This document shows positions 36,897 through 44,351 of a DNA stretch of 64,000 nucleotides, in pieces (the stretch's first letter is position 1; each line of letters opens with the position of its first letter). Origin of the DNA: Natrinema salinisoli. GTDB lineage: Archaea; Halobacteriota; Halobacteria; Halobacteriales; Natrialbaceae. The translations under genes were made by a program, and so were the position numbers. The notes beneath the pieces were generated by a model, which searched no databases, was not told the origin of the DNA, and saw only the letters and a list, made by a program, of their open reading frames with translations. The stretch spans positions 992,001 through 1,056,000 of the forward strand of contig NZ_CP084469.1 of assembly GCF_020405205.1 (NCBI RefSeq), written 5' to 3'.

Positions 36897-37105
36897 ACCA
36901 GTGGATCAGTGACCAGCGAGAAGAGGGTGGCGGCAGTGGCTGCAGTTTCCGCGAGGCGGGTCGCTCTCCGAAGTTTGTCGGGAGAGCACTATTTCGTCCG
37001 ACGAAGGAAACCGTCGTTTCGACCGGTAGCCCAAACCACCGTAACTGAGAGATGGTATCCAGAAGGCGTCAGTACGCCCAACTCAGTTCACATGTATTGG
37101 GTACG

Positions 37106-37714
37106 TCACGATCGTTCGGCGATGATTCGGATCTGGTCACCCTCTTGGAGAACGTATTCGCTCGGGGTGACCGACTCACCGTTCACGGTAATGGTGACGC
37201 TCGTATTCGCGTCGCTATCCCGATACGTGGTCTCCTGAAAGGTCACCGTCGATTCCGTGACGTCGATTCCGAGCGTCGCCATCGCGTACTCGAGGGTCAC
37301 GCCCTGGGCGTGGACGTGCCAGCGAGTTCCCTCACCGTTCTCGAAGTGGAACGCGTCCGCCTGCAGTTGGTACTGCTCCTGGCTGAAATCGATCTGCTGG
37401 CCGTCGATGGTCACCTCTATCGTTCCGTGAGTGTGAACGCTTCCGACGTTAGACGGTTGCTGTTCGGCCTCGAACTCGGTCGACGAGCCGTTGCCGGACG
37501 ACAGGAACATGAAGACACCGACGCCGATGGCGACCACGAGAAAGACGCCGAGAACGATGAGACCGATCGGACGGTCGCCGTCCTCGTCATCGGTTTCGGC
37601 ACCGATTCGCCGCCGATCGATCGGCCCGAGCTCGTCGTAATGCACCCTTCCGAGGTGCGTGTCGTACCGCTCCTCATCCTCGAACGACGCATCACAGTAC
37701 TCACACTCCGGCAT
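37106..37714 (-). CDS. Membrane protein with cytoplasmic C2H2 zinc finger and extracellular beta domain
   Basis: 202 residues. Residues 4-25 form one C2H2 finger (CEYCDASFEDEERYDTHLGRVH). A short acidic linker leads to one membrane helix (about 50-70, IGLIVLGVFLVVAIGVGVFMF). The outer part is Ser/Glu-rich and then a compact beta-rich domain containing SVHTHGTIEVTIDG, FHFENGEGTRWHVHAQGVTLEYA and a ubiquitin-like tail ending LQEGDQIRIIAE. The His-rich strands (HTH, FHF, WHVHA) could bind a metal. Function unknown; the layout suggests signalling across the membrane. Confidence 0.78.
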   Translation of the reverse strand: MPECEYCDASFEDEERYDTHLGRVHYDELGPIDRRRIGAETDDEDGDRPIGLIVLGVFLVVAIGVGVFMFLSSGNGSSTEFEAEQQPSNVGSVHTHGTIEVTIDGQQIDFSQEQYQLQADAFHFENGEGTRWHVHAQGVTLEYAMATLGIDVTESTVTFQETTYRDSDANTSVTITVNGESVTPSEYVLQEGDQIRIIAERS

Positions 37715-37931
37715 TGTCCCTCATAGGTGGGTGACTCATACGGACCTTGTGATTATGCTGAATGTGAACGGCGAGTATGTACCTACCGTCTCCGATATCA
37801 CTCGATTCATCGATAGCTATCGTAATCCGATGCTCGCAGGCAAGACTCACCCCAACTATCTCACTCGCTTCCTCGTCGCTAATTGGGGGCTGCTCTCGAG
37901 AGAGATAGAGTACTGCCCCGTCTCTGAGTCA

Positions 37932-37953
37932 GGAAAAATTCTCGAAAATCGAG
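37932..37953 (-). terminator. Hairpin and T-run after tRNA-Glu
   Basis: On the minus strand the tRNA 3' end is followed by ctcga-ttt-tcgag (37941-37953) and then a run of five T residues (37934-37938). A 5-bp stem with T-run is consistent with termination of the tRNA transcript. Confidence 0.5.
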
Positions 37954-37954
37954 A

Positions 37955-38029
37955 TGCTCCGGCTGGGATTCGAACCCAGGTCATTGCCGTGAGAGGGCAA
38001 TATGATTGGCCGGACTACACCACCGGAGC
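37955..38029 (-). tRNA. tRNA-Glu (anticodon CTC)
   Basis: On the minus strand the acceptor GCTCCGG pairs with CCGGAGC and the discriminator is A. The anticodon stem ttgcc/ggcaa encloses ctctcac, giving anticodon CTC. The D-arm (TGGTGTAGTCCGGCCAATCA) and T-arm (GGGTTCGAATCCC) are standard. It is 75 nt with no CCA encoded. Confidence 0.95.
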
Positions 38030-38065
38030 GGGCGTCGTCTACACCCAATCGTAGCGGAGTACGAT

Positions 38066-38072
38066 GTTTAAG
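38066..38072 (-). promoter_or_regulatory. TATA box of tRNA-Glu
   Basis: The minus strand reads cttaaac, about 40 nt upstream of the mature tRNA 5' end, leaving room for a short 5' leader removed by RNase P. Confidence 0.5.
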
Positions 38073-38143
38073 CATTCCGTTTCGTTCCGAGAGTGTCGGA
38101 CTGTCTCACGGGAGAACCAGTCGGTGATCGGTCGCCGGATCCC

Positions 38144-39400
38144 TCATTCCTCGAACGGCGACTTCGTCGCCTCCGGTTCGAACCCATCGAGGCTGATTAT
38201 ATTCTCGCGTCCGACCCGAAGTTTGCTGATGATCCCGTCGTCTTCCATTTCCGAGAGTAGCATACTGACTTTGGATTTCGACCAGCCGGTTTCGTCGACG
38301 ATGTTGACCTGTTTCATCCGACCGCCGTTCTCCTCGATCAGTTTGACGACCCGATCCTCGTCGGTCATGAGCTCTTCGTCCGAGAGGGCAGCGGTCCCGT
38401 TTGCGTCGTCCGAGTTCGTCGGTTTCCCTTCGTTCGATCCGTGACCGTCCCTGTCAGCCGCTGCTGTCGTCGACTCGGCTGCTCCGTCGCCCGTCGGCCC
38501 ACTTGCCTCGTCGGTTGCGGATCCGTGCCGGCGGTACCAGACGGCGGCTGCGACTACGGCCCCAGCAACGAGGAGCCCACCGACCAGATACCAGACGATG
38601 TCAGTGCCGGCCATCGTTGCGATCAATCCGGCGTTCCCACCGCCAGCGGCGGCACCGTCGGGTCGGGTGAGAACCGCACGAGGACGACCATCGACGAACT
38701 CCCGTTGCCCGTTCCACTGGACCGATCCCGTCTCTTCGAGGGAAGTCCCCGCGTACTCCGCATCGGGCTCGACGGACCGGAACGCGAGATCGCCACCGGC
38801 CTCGAAAACGATCGCCTGATCGGACGAGAGGTAGATATCCTGAAAAACGTCACCCGCGACGATCGTCTCGTCGTTGACGGCGGCGAATCCGTTCCACGTG
38901 AACGTCATCTCGACGACCCCCCGCTCGGTCGGCCACTCCTCGATCCGTGCGGACCGCCGGAAATTCGTCGCCTCCATTTCCCGCCCGGTCTCTTGTGCGC
39001 CGGTCTGCGTCAGGAGGCGCGACTGGTTGATAAACCGATCGTACAGCCCAGTTTCGTTCGCCTCGAACTCCTCGACGAACGTTCTGAAGTTTTCTTTCGC
39101 CGCCGTTTCGTTGTCCTCGTTCGAGAACCATAGTTCGTGACGGAACGTCCACGTCGCGCTTCCGTTTTCGTGAATCGTAATTTCGAACGTCGTATTGTCG
39201 AAATTCTGCGTTTCTTGCGAGACGAACGGGCTCGAGTCCGCGGGATCGATCGTCGCTGCGGAATCTCCCGCCGTGGGACCGGGCTCTGCCATCGACGGGA
39301 CGGCCGGTCCGGTAGTCGCGAGGGCGACCGATCCGCTGATGCCGGCGACGGACGCACAGATCACGAGAACGACGAGTCCGACGGAGACCGGCCGAATCAT
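38144..39400 (-). CDS. Membrane-anchored sensor with cytoplasmic winged helix-turn-helix
   Basis: 418 residues. An N-terminal signal peptide or anchor (VGLVVLVICASVAGISG) precedes an extracellular beta-rich domain of about 190 residues (FEITIHENGSATWTFRHEL and onward), a single membrane helix (about 266-287, VWYLVGGLLVAGAVVAAAVW), a disordered acidic linker, and a C-terminal winged helix (MTDEDRVVKLIEENGGRMKQ ... GWSKSKVSMLLSEMEDDGII). The wHTH is of the MarR/DUF7343 kind seen in haloarchaea. It should convert an extracellular signal directly into DNA binding without a kinase. Target genes unknown; no operon partner. Confidence 0.85.
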   Translation of the reverse strand: MIRPVSVGLVVLVICASVAGISGSVALATTGPAVPSMAEPGPTAGDSAATIDPADSSPFVSQETQNFDNTTFEITIHENGSATWTFRHELWFSNEDNETAAKENFRTFVEEFEANETGLYDRFINQSRLLTQTGAQETGREMEATNFRRSARIEEWPTERGVVEMTFTWNGFAAVNDETIVAGDVFQDIYLSSDQAIVFEAGGDLAFRSVEPDAEYAGTSLEETGSVQWNGQREFVDGRPRAVLTRPDGAAAGGGNAGLIATMAGTDIVWYLVGGLLVAGAVVAAAVWYRRHGSATDEASGPTGDGAAESTTAAADRDGHGSNEGKPTNSDDANGTAALSDEELMTDEDRVVKLIEENGGRMKQVNIVDETGWSKSKVSMLLSEMEDDGIISKLRVGRENIISLDGFEPEATKSPFEE

Positions 39401-39546
39401 TCGTCTACCACTACGTGCCGCAGCTAAAAATCCTTGTGAATAGTTGGGATCGACTCGGTCGTTCCGTCTTCAGATCCGGTATCGGTCCCTCAGCCCGTTT
39501 GTGATCGGTCTGATTGCAGACCCGGGTCGGTTTCGATTCGTGAACA

Positions 39547-39558
39547 CGTGTCGACACG
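39547..39558. promoter_or_regulatory. 12-bp palindrome upstream of the MBL gene
   Basis: cgtgtcgacacg is a perfect palindrome ending 30 bp before the ATG at 39589, where a transcription factor would meet the basal promoter. It may be an operator; no regulator can be named. Confidence 0.35.
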
Positions 39559-39588
39559 CACAAATCGGTCGACCCACTATCGGGCCTC

Positions 39589-40167
39589 ATGATCACTAAC
39601 CTCGCGCAGGAGGTACAGGCGTTCACCAGCAACGTCTTCCTCGTATCCGGCGACCGAACCGTACTCGTCGATACGGGGGCGAATTTCGACGCCGTCGCTG
39701 CCGTCCGCTCGGAGGTCGACGACCTCGATGCGGTGATCCTGACCCACACGCATCGGGATCACGTCGGCAACCTCGCGGCCGTCAAAGACGCCTTCGACGT
39801 CGACGCGTGGGGGTACGACACCTCGATCGAGGGCGTCGACCACGCCATCGCGGACGAGGAACCCGTCCGGCTGGGCGATCACGAGTACGTCGCGCTCCAC
39901 ACGCCCGGGCACAAGAACGACCACCTCTGTTTCTATTCCGAGGCCGCGAGCGTGCTGTTCGCGGGCGATCTCGTCTTCCAGAACGGCAGTTTCGGCCGCA
40001 CGGATCTCGAGGAAGGCGACCGCGAGGCCCTGATCGAGAGCATCGACCGCCTGCTCGGGCGGATCGATTCCGGCCTCGAGGCGATGCACACGGGCCACGG
40101 ACCGAGCGTCACGACAGATCCGTACGATCACGTCGAACTGTCGGCACGGATGGCACGACAGGCCTGA
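39589..40167 (+). CDS. MBL-fold metallo-hydrolase
   Basis: 192 residues. The zinc motif HTHRDH (His53, His55, Asp57, His58) and later HTPGHKNDH and the Asp in FAGDLVF give a complete two-metal site; a final MHTGHGPS supplies the last His. The N-terminal NVFLVSGDRTVLVDTGAN strand is typical of glyoxalase II-like hydrolases. The real substrate could be a glutathione-independent thioester or a different ester; haloarchaea have many paralogues. Confidence 0.92.
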   Translation: MITNLAQEVQAFTSNVFLVSGDRTVLVDTGANFDAVAAVRSEVDDLDAVILTHTHRDHVGNLAAVKDAFDVDAWGYDTSIEGVDHAIADEEPVRLGDHEYVALHTPGHKNDHLCFYSEAASVLFAGDLVFQNGSFGRTDLEEGDREALIESIDRLLGRIDSGLEAMHTGHGPSVTTDPYDHVELSARMARQA

Positions 40168-40188
40168 GGTCGATCGCCCTCGAAGCGG

Positions 40189-41019
40189 TTAGACCTGCCC
40201 GGCCGCGTCGAGCAACGCGTCGTACCCATCGGCGTACGCGGTCGCGATTCTGGCGGGATCGTCCCGCTGACTGCTCTCGAGGGCCGGAAGCGGAACGCGC
40301 TCGAGCGGGTCGAGATAGTCCAGGACGTCGGGAACGCGCTTCTCGATGGCCCCGTCTCTGGGACTGGAGCTGGCGATGTCGCAGGCCCGACAGTAGCGAT
40401 CGCCGGGATAGATCCGCGCGCGTCCGGGCTCGACGACCGCGACCGCGGCGACCGACGACGGCGGGAGCCCCTCGAGGGGCTGTGCGATGTCGCTGTAGGA
40501 TTCGACGACGGCGACGTCCGTCTCCTCGATCTCGGTCGCGACTCGGTCGAAGGCGGGGACGTACTCCCGTTCCGCGAGGTCGTTGAACTCGTCGACGGTC
40601 TCGACGGTGATGGCGTCCTCGAGCGGGAGCGCCTCGGCGACCGCGTCCGGGACGTCAGCGGTCGCGTTGCGGACGAACAGCGGGTCGTCGGTGGTCCGGC
40701 CGACCCGATCGACGACGAACTCCCTGTCCGCCCGCCCGAGCAATCCGGTCCCACCGCCGGGGGCGGGCCGCCACAGTCGGTGGACGGGGTTGAGCCGCTC
40801 TGGCGGCCGGTCCCGACCGTCCGCCGCCGAGAGGCGGGCCGCGTCCTTGCCGTAGAGCCGGCCGTCCGCGAGCGCGCGCCGGCAGTCGTCGTGGTCGAAC
40901 CAGAAGTCGTTCCCAGCGCGGGGTTTGTAGCCGACCGCGCCGGTTCGCTCGAGCAAGCCGGCCGAGAACGTTGTCTTGCCCGCGTCGACCCGATCGCCAC
41001 CGACCACGAGGAGGATCAT
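40189..41019 (-). CDS. P-loop ATPase/GTPase, MobB/dethiobiotin-synthetase-like fold
   Basis: 276 residues from the ATG at 41019. A P-loop VVGGDRVDAGKTTFSAGLLE (5-24) starts the protein; DVAVVESYSD contains the Walker B-like acid, and a Cys pair in YCRAC may bind metal or be structural. The family is haloarchaeal, with a fold like MobB or BioD, function unknown. The ATG overlaps the stop of the small DUF5827 gene upstream by four bases, so the two make an operon. Confidence 0.8.
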   Translation of the reverse strand: MILLVVGGDRVDAGKTTFSAGLLERTGAVGYKPRAGNDFWFDHDDCRRALADGRLYGKDAARLSAADGRDRPPERLNPVHRLWRPAPGGGTGLLGRADREFVVDRVGRTTDDPLFVRNATADVPDAVAEALPLEDAITVETVDEFNDLAEREYVPAFDRVATEIEETDVAVVESYSDIAQPLEGLPPSSVAAVAVVEPGRARIYPGDRYCRACDIASSSPRDGAIEKRVPDVLDYLDPLERVPLPALESSQRDDPARIATAYADGYDALLDAAGQV

Positions 41020-41282
41020 TCTTTCAGGCCGTAGTAGCCGGGCTCGTCCTCGTCTCGCGGCTCGGCGACGACGAGGTCGTCGGCGTTGGCCATGACCCAC
41101 GGAATGGCCCAGTCGAGCAGGATGTCTTCGGTCTCGGGGTCGAGTTCGGCGTCGGGTTCGACTCCCTGCAGCATGCGAGCGATCTCGTAGACGGTGTACA
41201 TCTGGTCGTCCTCGAAGAGCTCCGCCGGCGTGTAGAAGTCACACGGCGGGAGTTCTTCGAACTCGGATTTCGGGACGGGCAT
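41016..41282 (-). CDS. DUF5827 family small protein
   Basis: 88 residues from the ATG at 41282 (MPVPKSEFEELPPCDFYTPA); the frame is open further to 41336, but the shorter start matches the compact acidic haloarchaeal family. No enzyme motif; ends EPGYYGLKE. It is translationally coupled to the P-loop gene by an ATGA overlap, so a joint function is likely. Confidence 0.8.
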   Translation of the reverse strand: MPVPKSEFEELPPCDFYTPAELFEDDQMYTVYEIARMLQGVEPDAELDPETEDILLDWAIPWVMANADDLVVAEPRDEDEPGYYGLKE

Positions 41283-41419
41283 ATACGGGCCTACTCGCGG
41301 GACCCACAAGACCACACCGATCTCGGTACTCAGCACCCTTCCCCTCTCCCCGCTTCGAATCGGGTACCCGAGAGAGACCAGGGCTCGAGAACCGGAGTCA
41401 ATCGCCGTCCCTTTCCCTG

Positions 41420-43240
41420 TTACCCCTGGAACGCCTCCGCGAACTCGGTCGGTAAGGTTCCCACTTCGATTCCCCAGGCGATCGGGAGCCAGCCGATCGC
41501 GACCAGCGTAATGAGGACGATACCGATCAAATTGAGGCCGACGCCGATTTTGGCCATCTGCGGGAGGGTGATGTAGCCGCTACCGAAAACGATCGCGTTC
41601 GGCGGCGTCGCGACCGGCAGCATGAACGCGAAGGAAGCGGCAGTCGCGCCCGCGATCATCAGGCCGAACGGGTGGACACTGATTCCGACGGCGACGCCGG
41701 CGAGGATCGGCATGAGCATCGCCGTCGTCGCCGTGTTCGACGTGACCTCCGTCAGGAAGATCGTCATCACGACCACGGCGAACAGGATGACGATCATCGG
41801 CACGCCTTCGAGGAGCCCGAGCCCTTCGCCGATCCACTCCGCGAGGCCGGTGTCGCCGAAGCCGGTGGCGATCGCGAGGCCGCCGCCGAACAGGAGGATG
41901 ACGCCCCACGGGATGTCGACGGCGTTCGTCCAGTCGAGCAGAAATGTTCTGTCGCCGTCCGGGGTTCTCGTGGGGAACGTAAACAGGACCATCGCGCCGC
42001 CGATCGCGACGATCGTATCGGCGTCGTCCGGCGGCGTAATCCCGAGCAGCGGATCGAGCAGGCTCGAGCCGATCCACGCCGCGGCCATCCCGGCGAAGAC
42101 GACGGCGACCAGTTTCTCCTGTCGCTTCATCGGCCCGAGTCGCTCGAGTTCGCGGTCGATAGTGTCCGCGCCGGCGGGGAGTTCGTCGAACTGCGGCGAT
42201 ACAGCGCGCGTAACGTACGTGTAGACGGCAACGAGACCGATCAGCGAGATCGGAACGCCGTAGAGCATCCACTCGGCGAAGGAGACCGACTGGTCGAAGA
42301 GTGCGTCCGCCTGCCCGGCGAAGAGGACGTTCGGCGGCGTGCCAATGAGCGTCGCGACGCCGCCGACGGACGCGCCGTAGGCGATACAGAGCATCAGCGC
42401 GATCCCGAAGGAGAAACGCCCTTCGCTCGTGTCGATCGCCAACTCGGTCTCGTCGATCAGGTCCGCGGTCTGATAGATGACCGCCAGCGCGATGGGCGTC
42501 ATCATCATGACGGTCGCGCTGTTGGACACCCACATCGAGAGGAACGCCGTCGCGAGCATGAAGCCGAGAATGAGCCTCGAGGGCTCGGTGCCGACGGCCT
42601 TGATCGTGCGGAGCGCGATCCGCCGGTGGAGTCCCCACCGTTGCATCGCCATCGCGAGGAAGAACCCGCCCATGAACAGGAATATTAGCGGGTGACCGTA
42701 CGACGGCGTCGTGTCCGCGACGGGAAGCGCACCGGTCAGCGGGAACAGGACGATCGGCAGCAGCGACGTCGCGGGGATCGGGATCGCTTCGGACATCCAC
42801 CAGACGGCGACCCACGCGGTGACGGCGGCGACCGCCTTCCCCGCGGCCGACAGCCCGTCCGGCGTCGGGGACAGGAAGATGAGACCGAACAGGATCGGTC
42901 CGAGAACGAAGCCGATCTGCTGTCGAAGACCGTACGTCCCGCCGACGTCGAACGGCGAATCGTCGCCGCGGCTTCCCCCGTCCCCACCACCAGGCGAACC
43001 GCCACCGGAATCGCCCTCGTTTCTCGGCCCGGTTCCGCCGCTCCGGTTTCCGTCGCGCCCGCCGTCGGGAAATACTCGTCGCGCGAGGCGTCGTTCTTCG
43101 GCGGTGAGCTCGTCCAGATCAGCGATCATGCCCGGTGCATCGAGCGTGAGATACGCCTTCGTCCGTGCGTTAGCGACCCAGAGATATCGCCACAGCCGCC
43201 GCGAAACCGCTCGAGCGGTCCGCTCGCGTTCGCCCACCAT
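41420..43240 (-). CDS. SLC13/DASS-family sodium-coupled dicarboxylate (or sulfate) transporter
   Basis: 606 residues, about 11-12 membrane helices. The SLC13 signature is present: SNSATVMMMTPIA in the first half and EVTSNTATTAMLMPIL in the second, forming the two substrate-binding SNT sites. It imports TCA-cycle dicarboxylates or citrate with sodium, fitting a haloarchaeal Na+ economy; sulfate is an alternative for the family. It carries an extra 110-residue N-terminus with a basic region and a Gly/Asp-rich, probably disordered segment (GGGSPGGGDGGSRGDD). Confidence 0.92.
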   Translation of the reverse strand: MVGERERTARAVSRRLWRYLWVANARTKAYLTLDAPGMIADLDELTAEERRLARRVFPDGGRDGNRSGGTGPRNEGDSGGGSPGGGDGGSRGDDSPFDVGGTYGLRQQIGFVLGPILFGLIFLSPTPDGLSAAGKAVAAVTAWVAVWWMSEAIPIPATSLLPIVLFPLTGALPVADTTPSYGHPLIFLFMGGFFLAMAMQRWGLHRRIALRTIKAVGTEPSRLILGFMLATAFLSMWVSNSATVMMMTPIALAVIYQTADLIDETELAIDTSEGRFSFGIALMLCIAYGASVGGVATLIGTPPNVLFAGQADALFDQSVSFAEWMLYGVPISLIGLVAVYTYVTRAVSPQFDELPAGADTIDRELERLGPMKRQEKLVAVVFAGMAAAWIGSSLLDPLLGITPPDDADTIVAIGGAMVLFTFPTRTPDGDRTFLLDWTNAVDIPWGVILLFGGGLAIATGFGDTGLAEWIGEGLGLLEGVPMIVILFAVVVMTIFLTEVTSNTATTAMLMPILAGVAVGISVHPFGLMIAGATAASFAFMLPVATPPNAIVFGSGYITLPQMAKIGVGLNLIGIVLITLVAIGWLPIAWGIEVGTLPTEFAEAFQG

Positions 43241-43342
43241 ACGGACGACCCTCCCACGAGCACGCCAATAAATAGTTATCGCTTACACGGATCGGATGTC
43301 GGTCGGCGGAACGAACAAGCCGATGGCCGGACGAGTCGCGGT

Positions 43343-43732
43343 ATGCCGCTGTTACAGTTCGACACGACGCTCTCGCTATCGGACGCGGAGAAGACGGCGT
43401 TCGCCGAGCGAGTAACGGACCTGTACACGTCAGAGATGGCGACGACGGCGGGGCACGTCGCCGTCACGATCCGCGAGCGCGACGGGGCAGACCTCCACCT
43501 CGGGCGCGCCGTCGAGGGGCCGCTGCTCTTTCTCGACGCGGAGATCCGTCGCGGCCGCTCGTTCGAGCGAAAACGGTCGTTCGCGCTCGCTACCATGGCG
43601 TACGCCGGGGATACCTTCGACGTTCCCGACGAGAACATGAAGGCCGTCTTCACCGAACATCCCGGCGAGGCGATGATGGGCGTCGACCGCGTCGGCGGCG
43701 AGTGGAACGGCGACGACGACGCGTCCGAGTGA
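43343..43732 (+). CDS. Tautomerase-superfamily protein (CHMI/MIF-like)
   Basis: 129 residues from the ATG at 43343. After the initiator comes Pro (MPLLQFDTTLSL), the catalytic base of the tautomerase superfamily, and the fold continues with GHVAVTIRERDG and LFLDAEIRRGR. Length and pattern fit the 5-carboxymethyl-2-hydroxymuconate isomerase/MIF group. The substrate is unknown. It is divergent from the SLC13 gene. Confidence 0.8.
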   Translation: MPLLQFDTTLSLSDAEKTAFAERVTDLYTSEMATTAGHVAVTIRERDGADLHLGRAVEGPLLFLDAEIRRGRSFERKRSFALATMAYAGDTFDVPDENMKAVFTEHPGEAMMGVDRVGGEWNGDDDASE

Positions 43733-43839
43733 GCCTCGAGTCCGCAGTCGGCGGCCGGAGCGCATCGATTCGAGTCGTTGGAACCGGTCCGAGAGCCCCC
43801 GCTGAAACCACTATCCGTCTCGCTCCCGAACGTGCTCGT

Positions 43840-44301
43840 ATGTACCGCGTGCTGTGTCCGATCGACGACGACGAATCGCGAGCGCGGGCGCAGGCGGCGG
43901 CCGTCCGCGGATTCCCGGGCGCTGCGACCGACGTGTCGGTCGACCTACTCCACGTCCGCGAGACGGGAACGGCGGGTGACGCCGAGTGGGCAGCGGGCGG
44001 GTTCGCGGACGAGTACGCCGCCGAGATGGAGCGGGTGACCGAGGACGATACCCTCCCCAAATCGGTCGAAACGGCAGTAAACGCGCTCGAGGCGGGTGAC
44101 ATCGAGTGGACGGTTCGGCAAGCGACGGGCGATCCCGCGGCGACGATCCTCGCGGCGGCCGGGGAGTACGACAGCGACGTGATCGTTGTCGGCGTCCGCA
44201 ACCGATCCCCGGTCGGCAAGGTGCTGTTCGGGAGCGTCGCACAGGCCGTCGTTCTCGACAGTGAGCGGCCGGTGACCCTGGTCCCCGCGGAAAACGAATA
44301 A
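43840..44301 (+). CDS. Universal stress protein (UspA family)
   Basis: 153 residues from the ATG at 43840 (MYRVLCPIDDD). The ATP-binding motif is complete: VGVRNRSPVGKVLFGSVAQAVV, the G-2x-G-9x-G-S form. Nucleotide-binding UspA proteins respond to starvation and other stress. It follows the tautomerase by about 107 bp and probably has its own promoter. Confidence 0.93.
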   Translation: MYRVLCPIDDDESRARAQAAAVRGFPGAATDVSVDLLHVRETGTAGDAEWAAGGFADEYAAEMERVTEDDTLPKSVETAVNALEAGDIEWTVRQATGDPAATILAAAGEYDSDVIVVGVRNRSPVGKVLFGSVAQAVVLDSERPVTLVPAENE

Positions 44302-44351
44302 CGCGCGACACGACACCGGTTCGTCGAGTATCGGCGCCGGGAAGACCGCGA

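Noticed and set aside
41672-42688. 338-codon frame antisense to the SLC13 transporter
   Set aside because: Composition is Arg/Asp/Glu-rich mirror of the membrane protein on the other strand.
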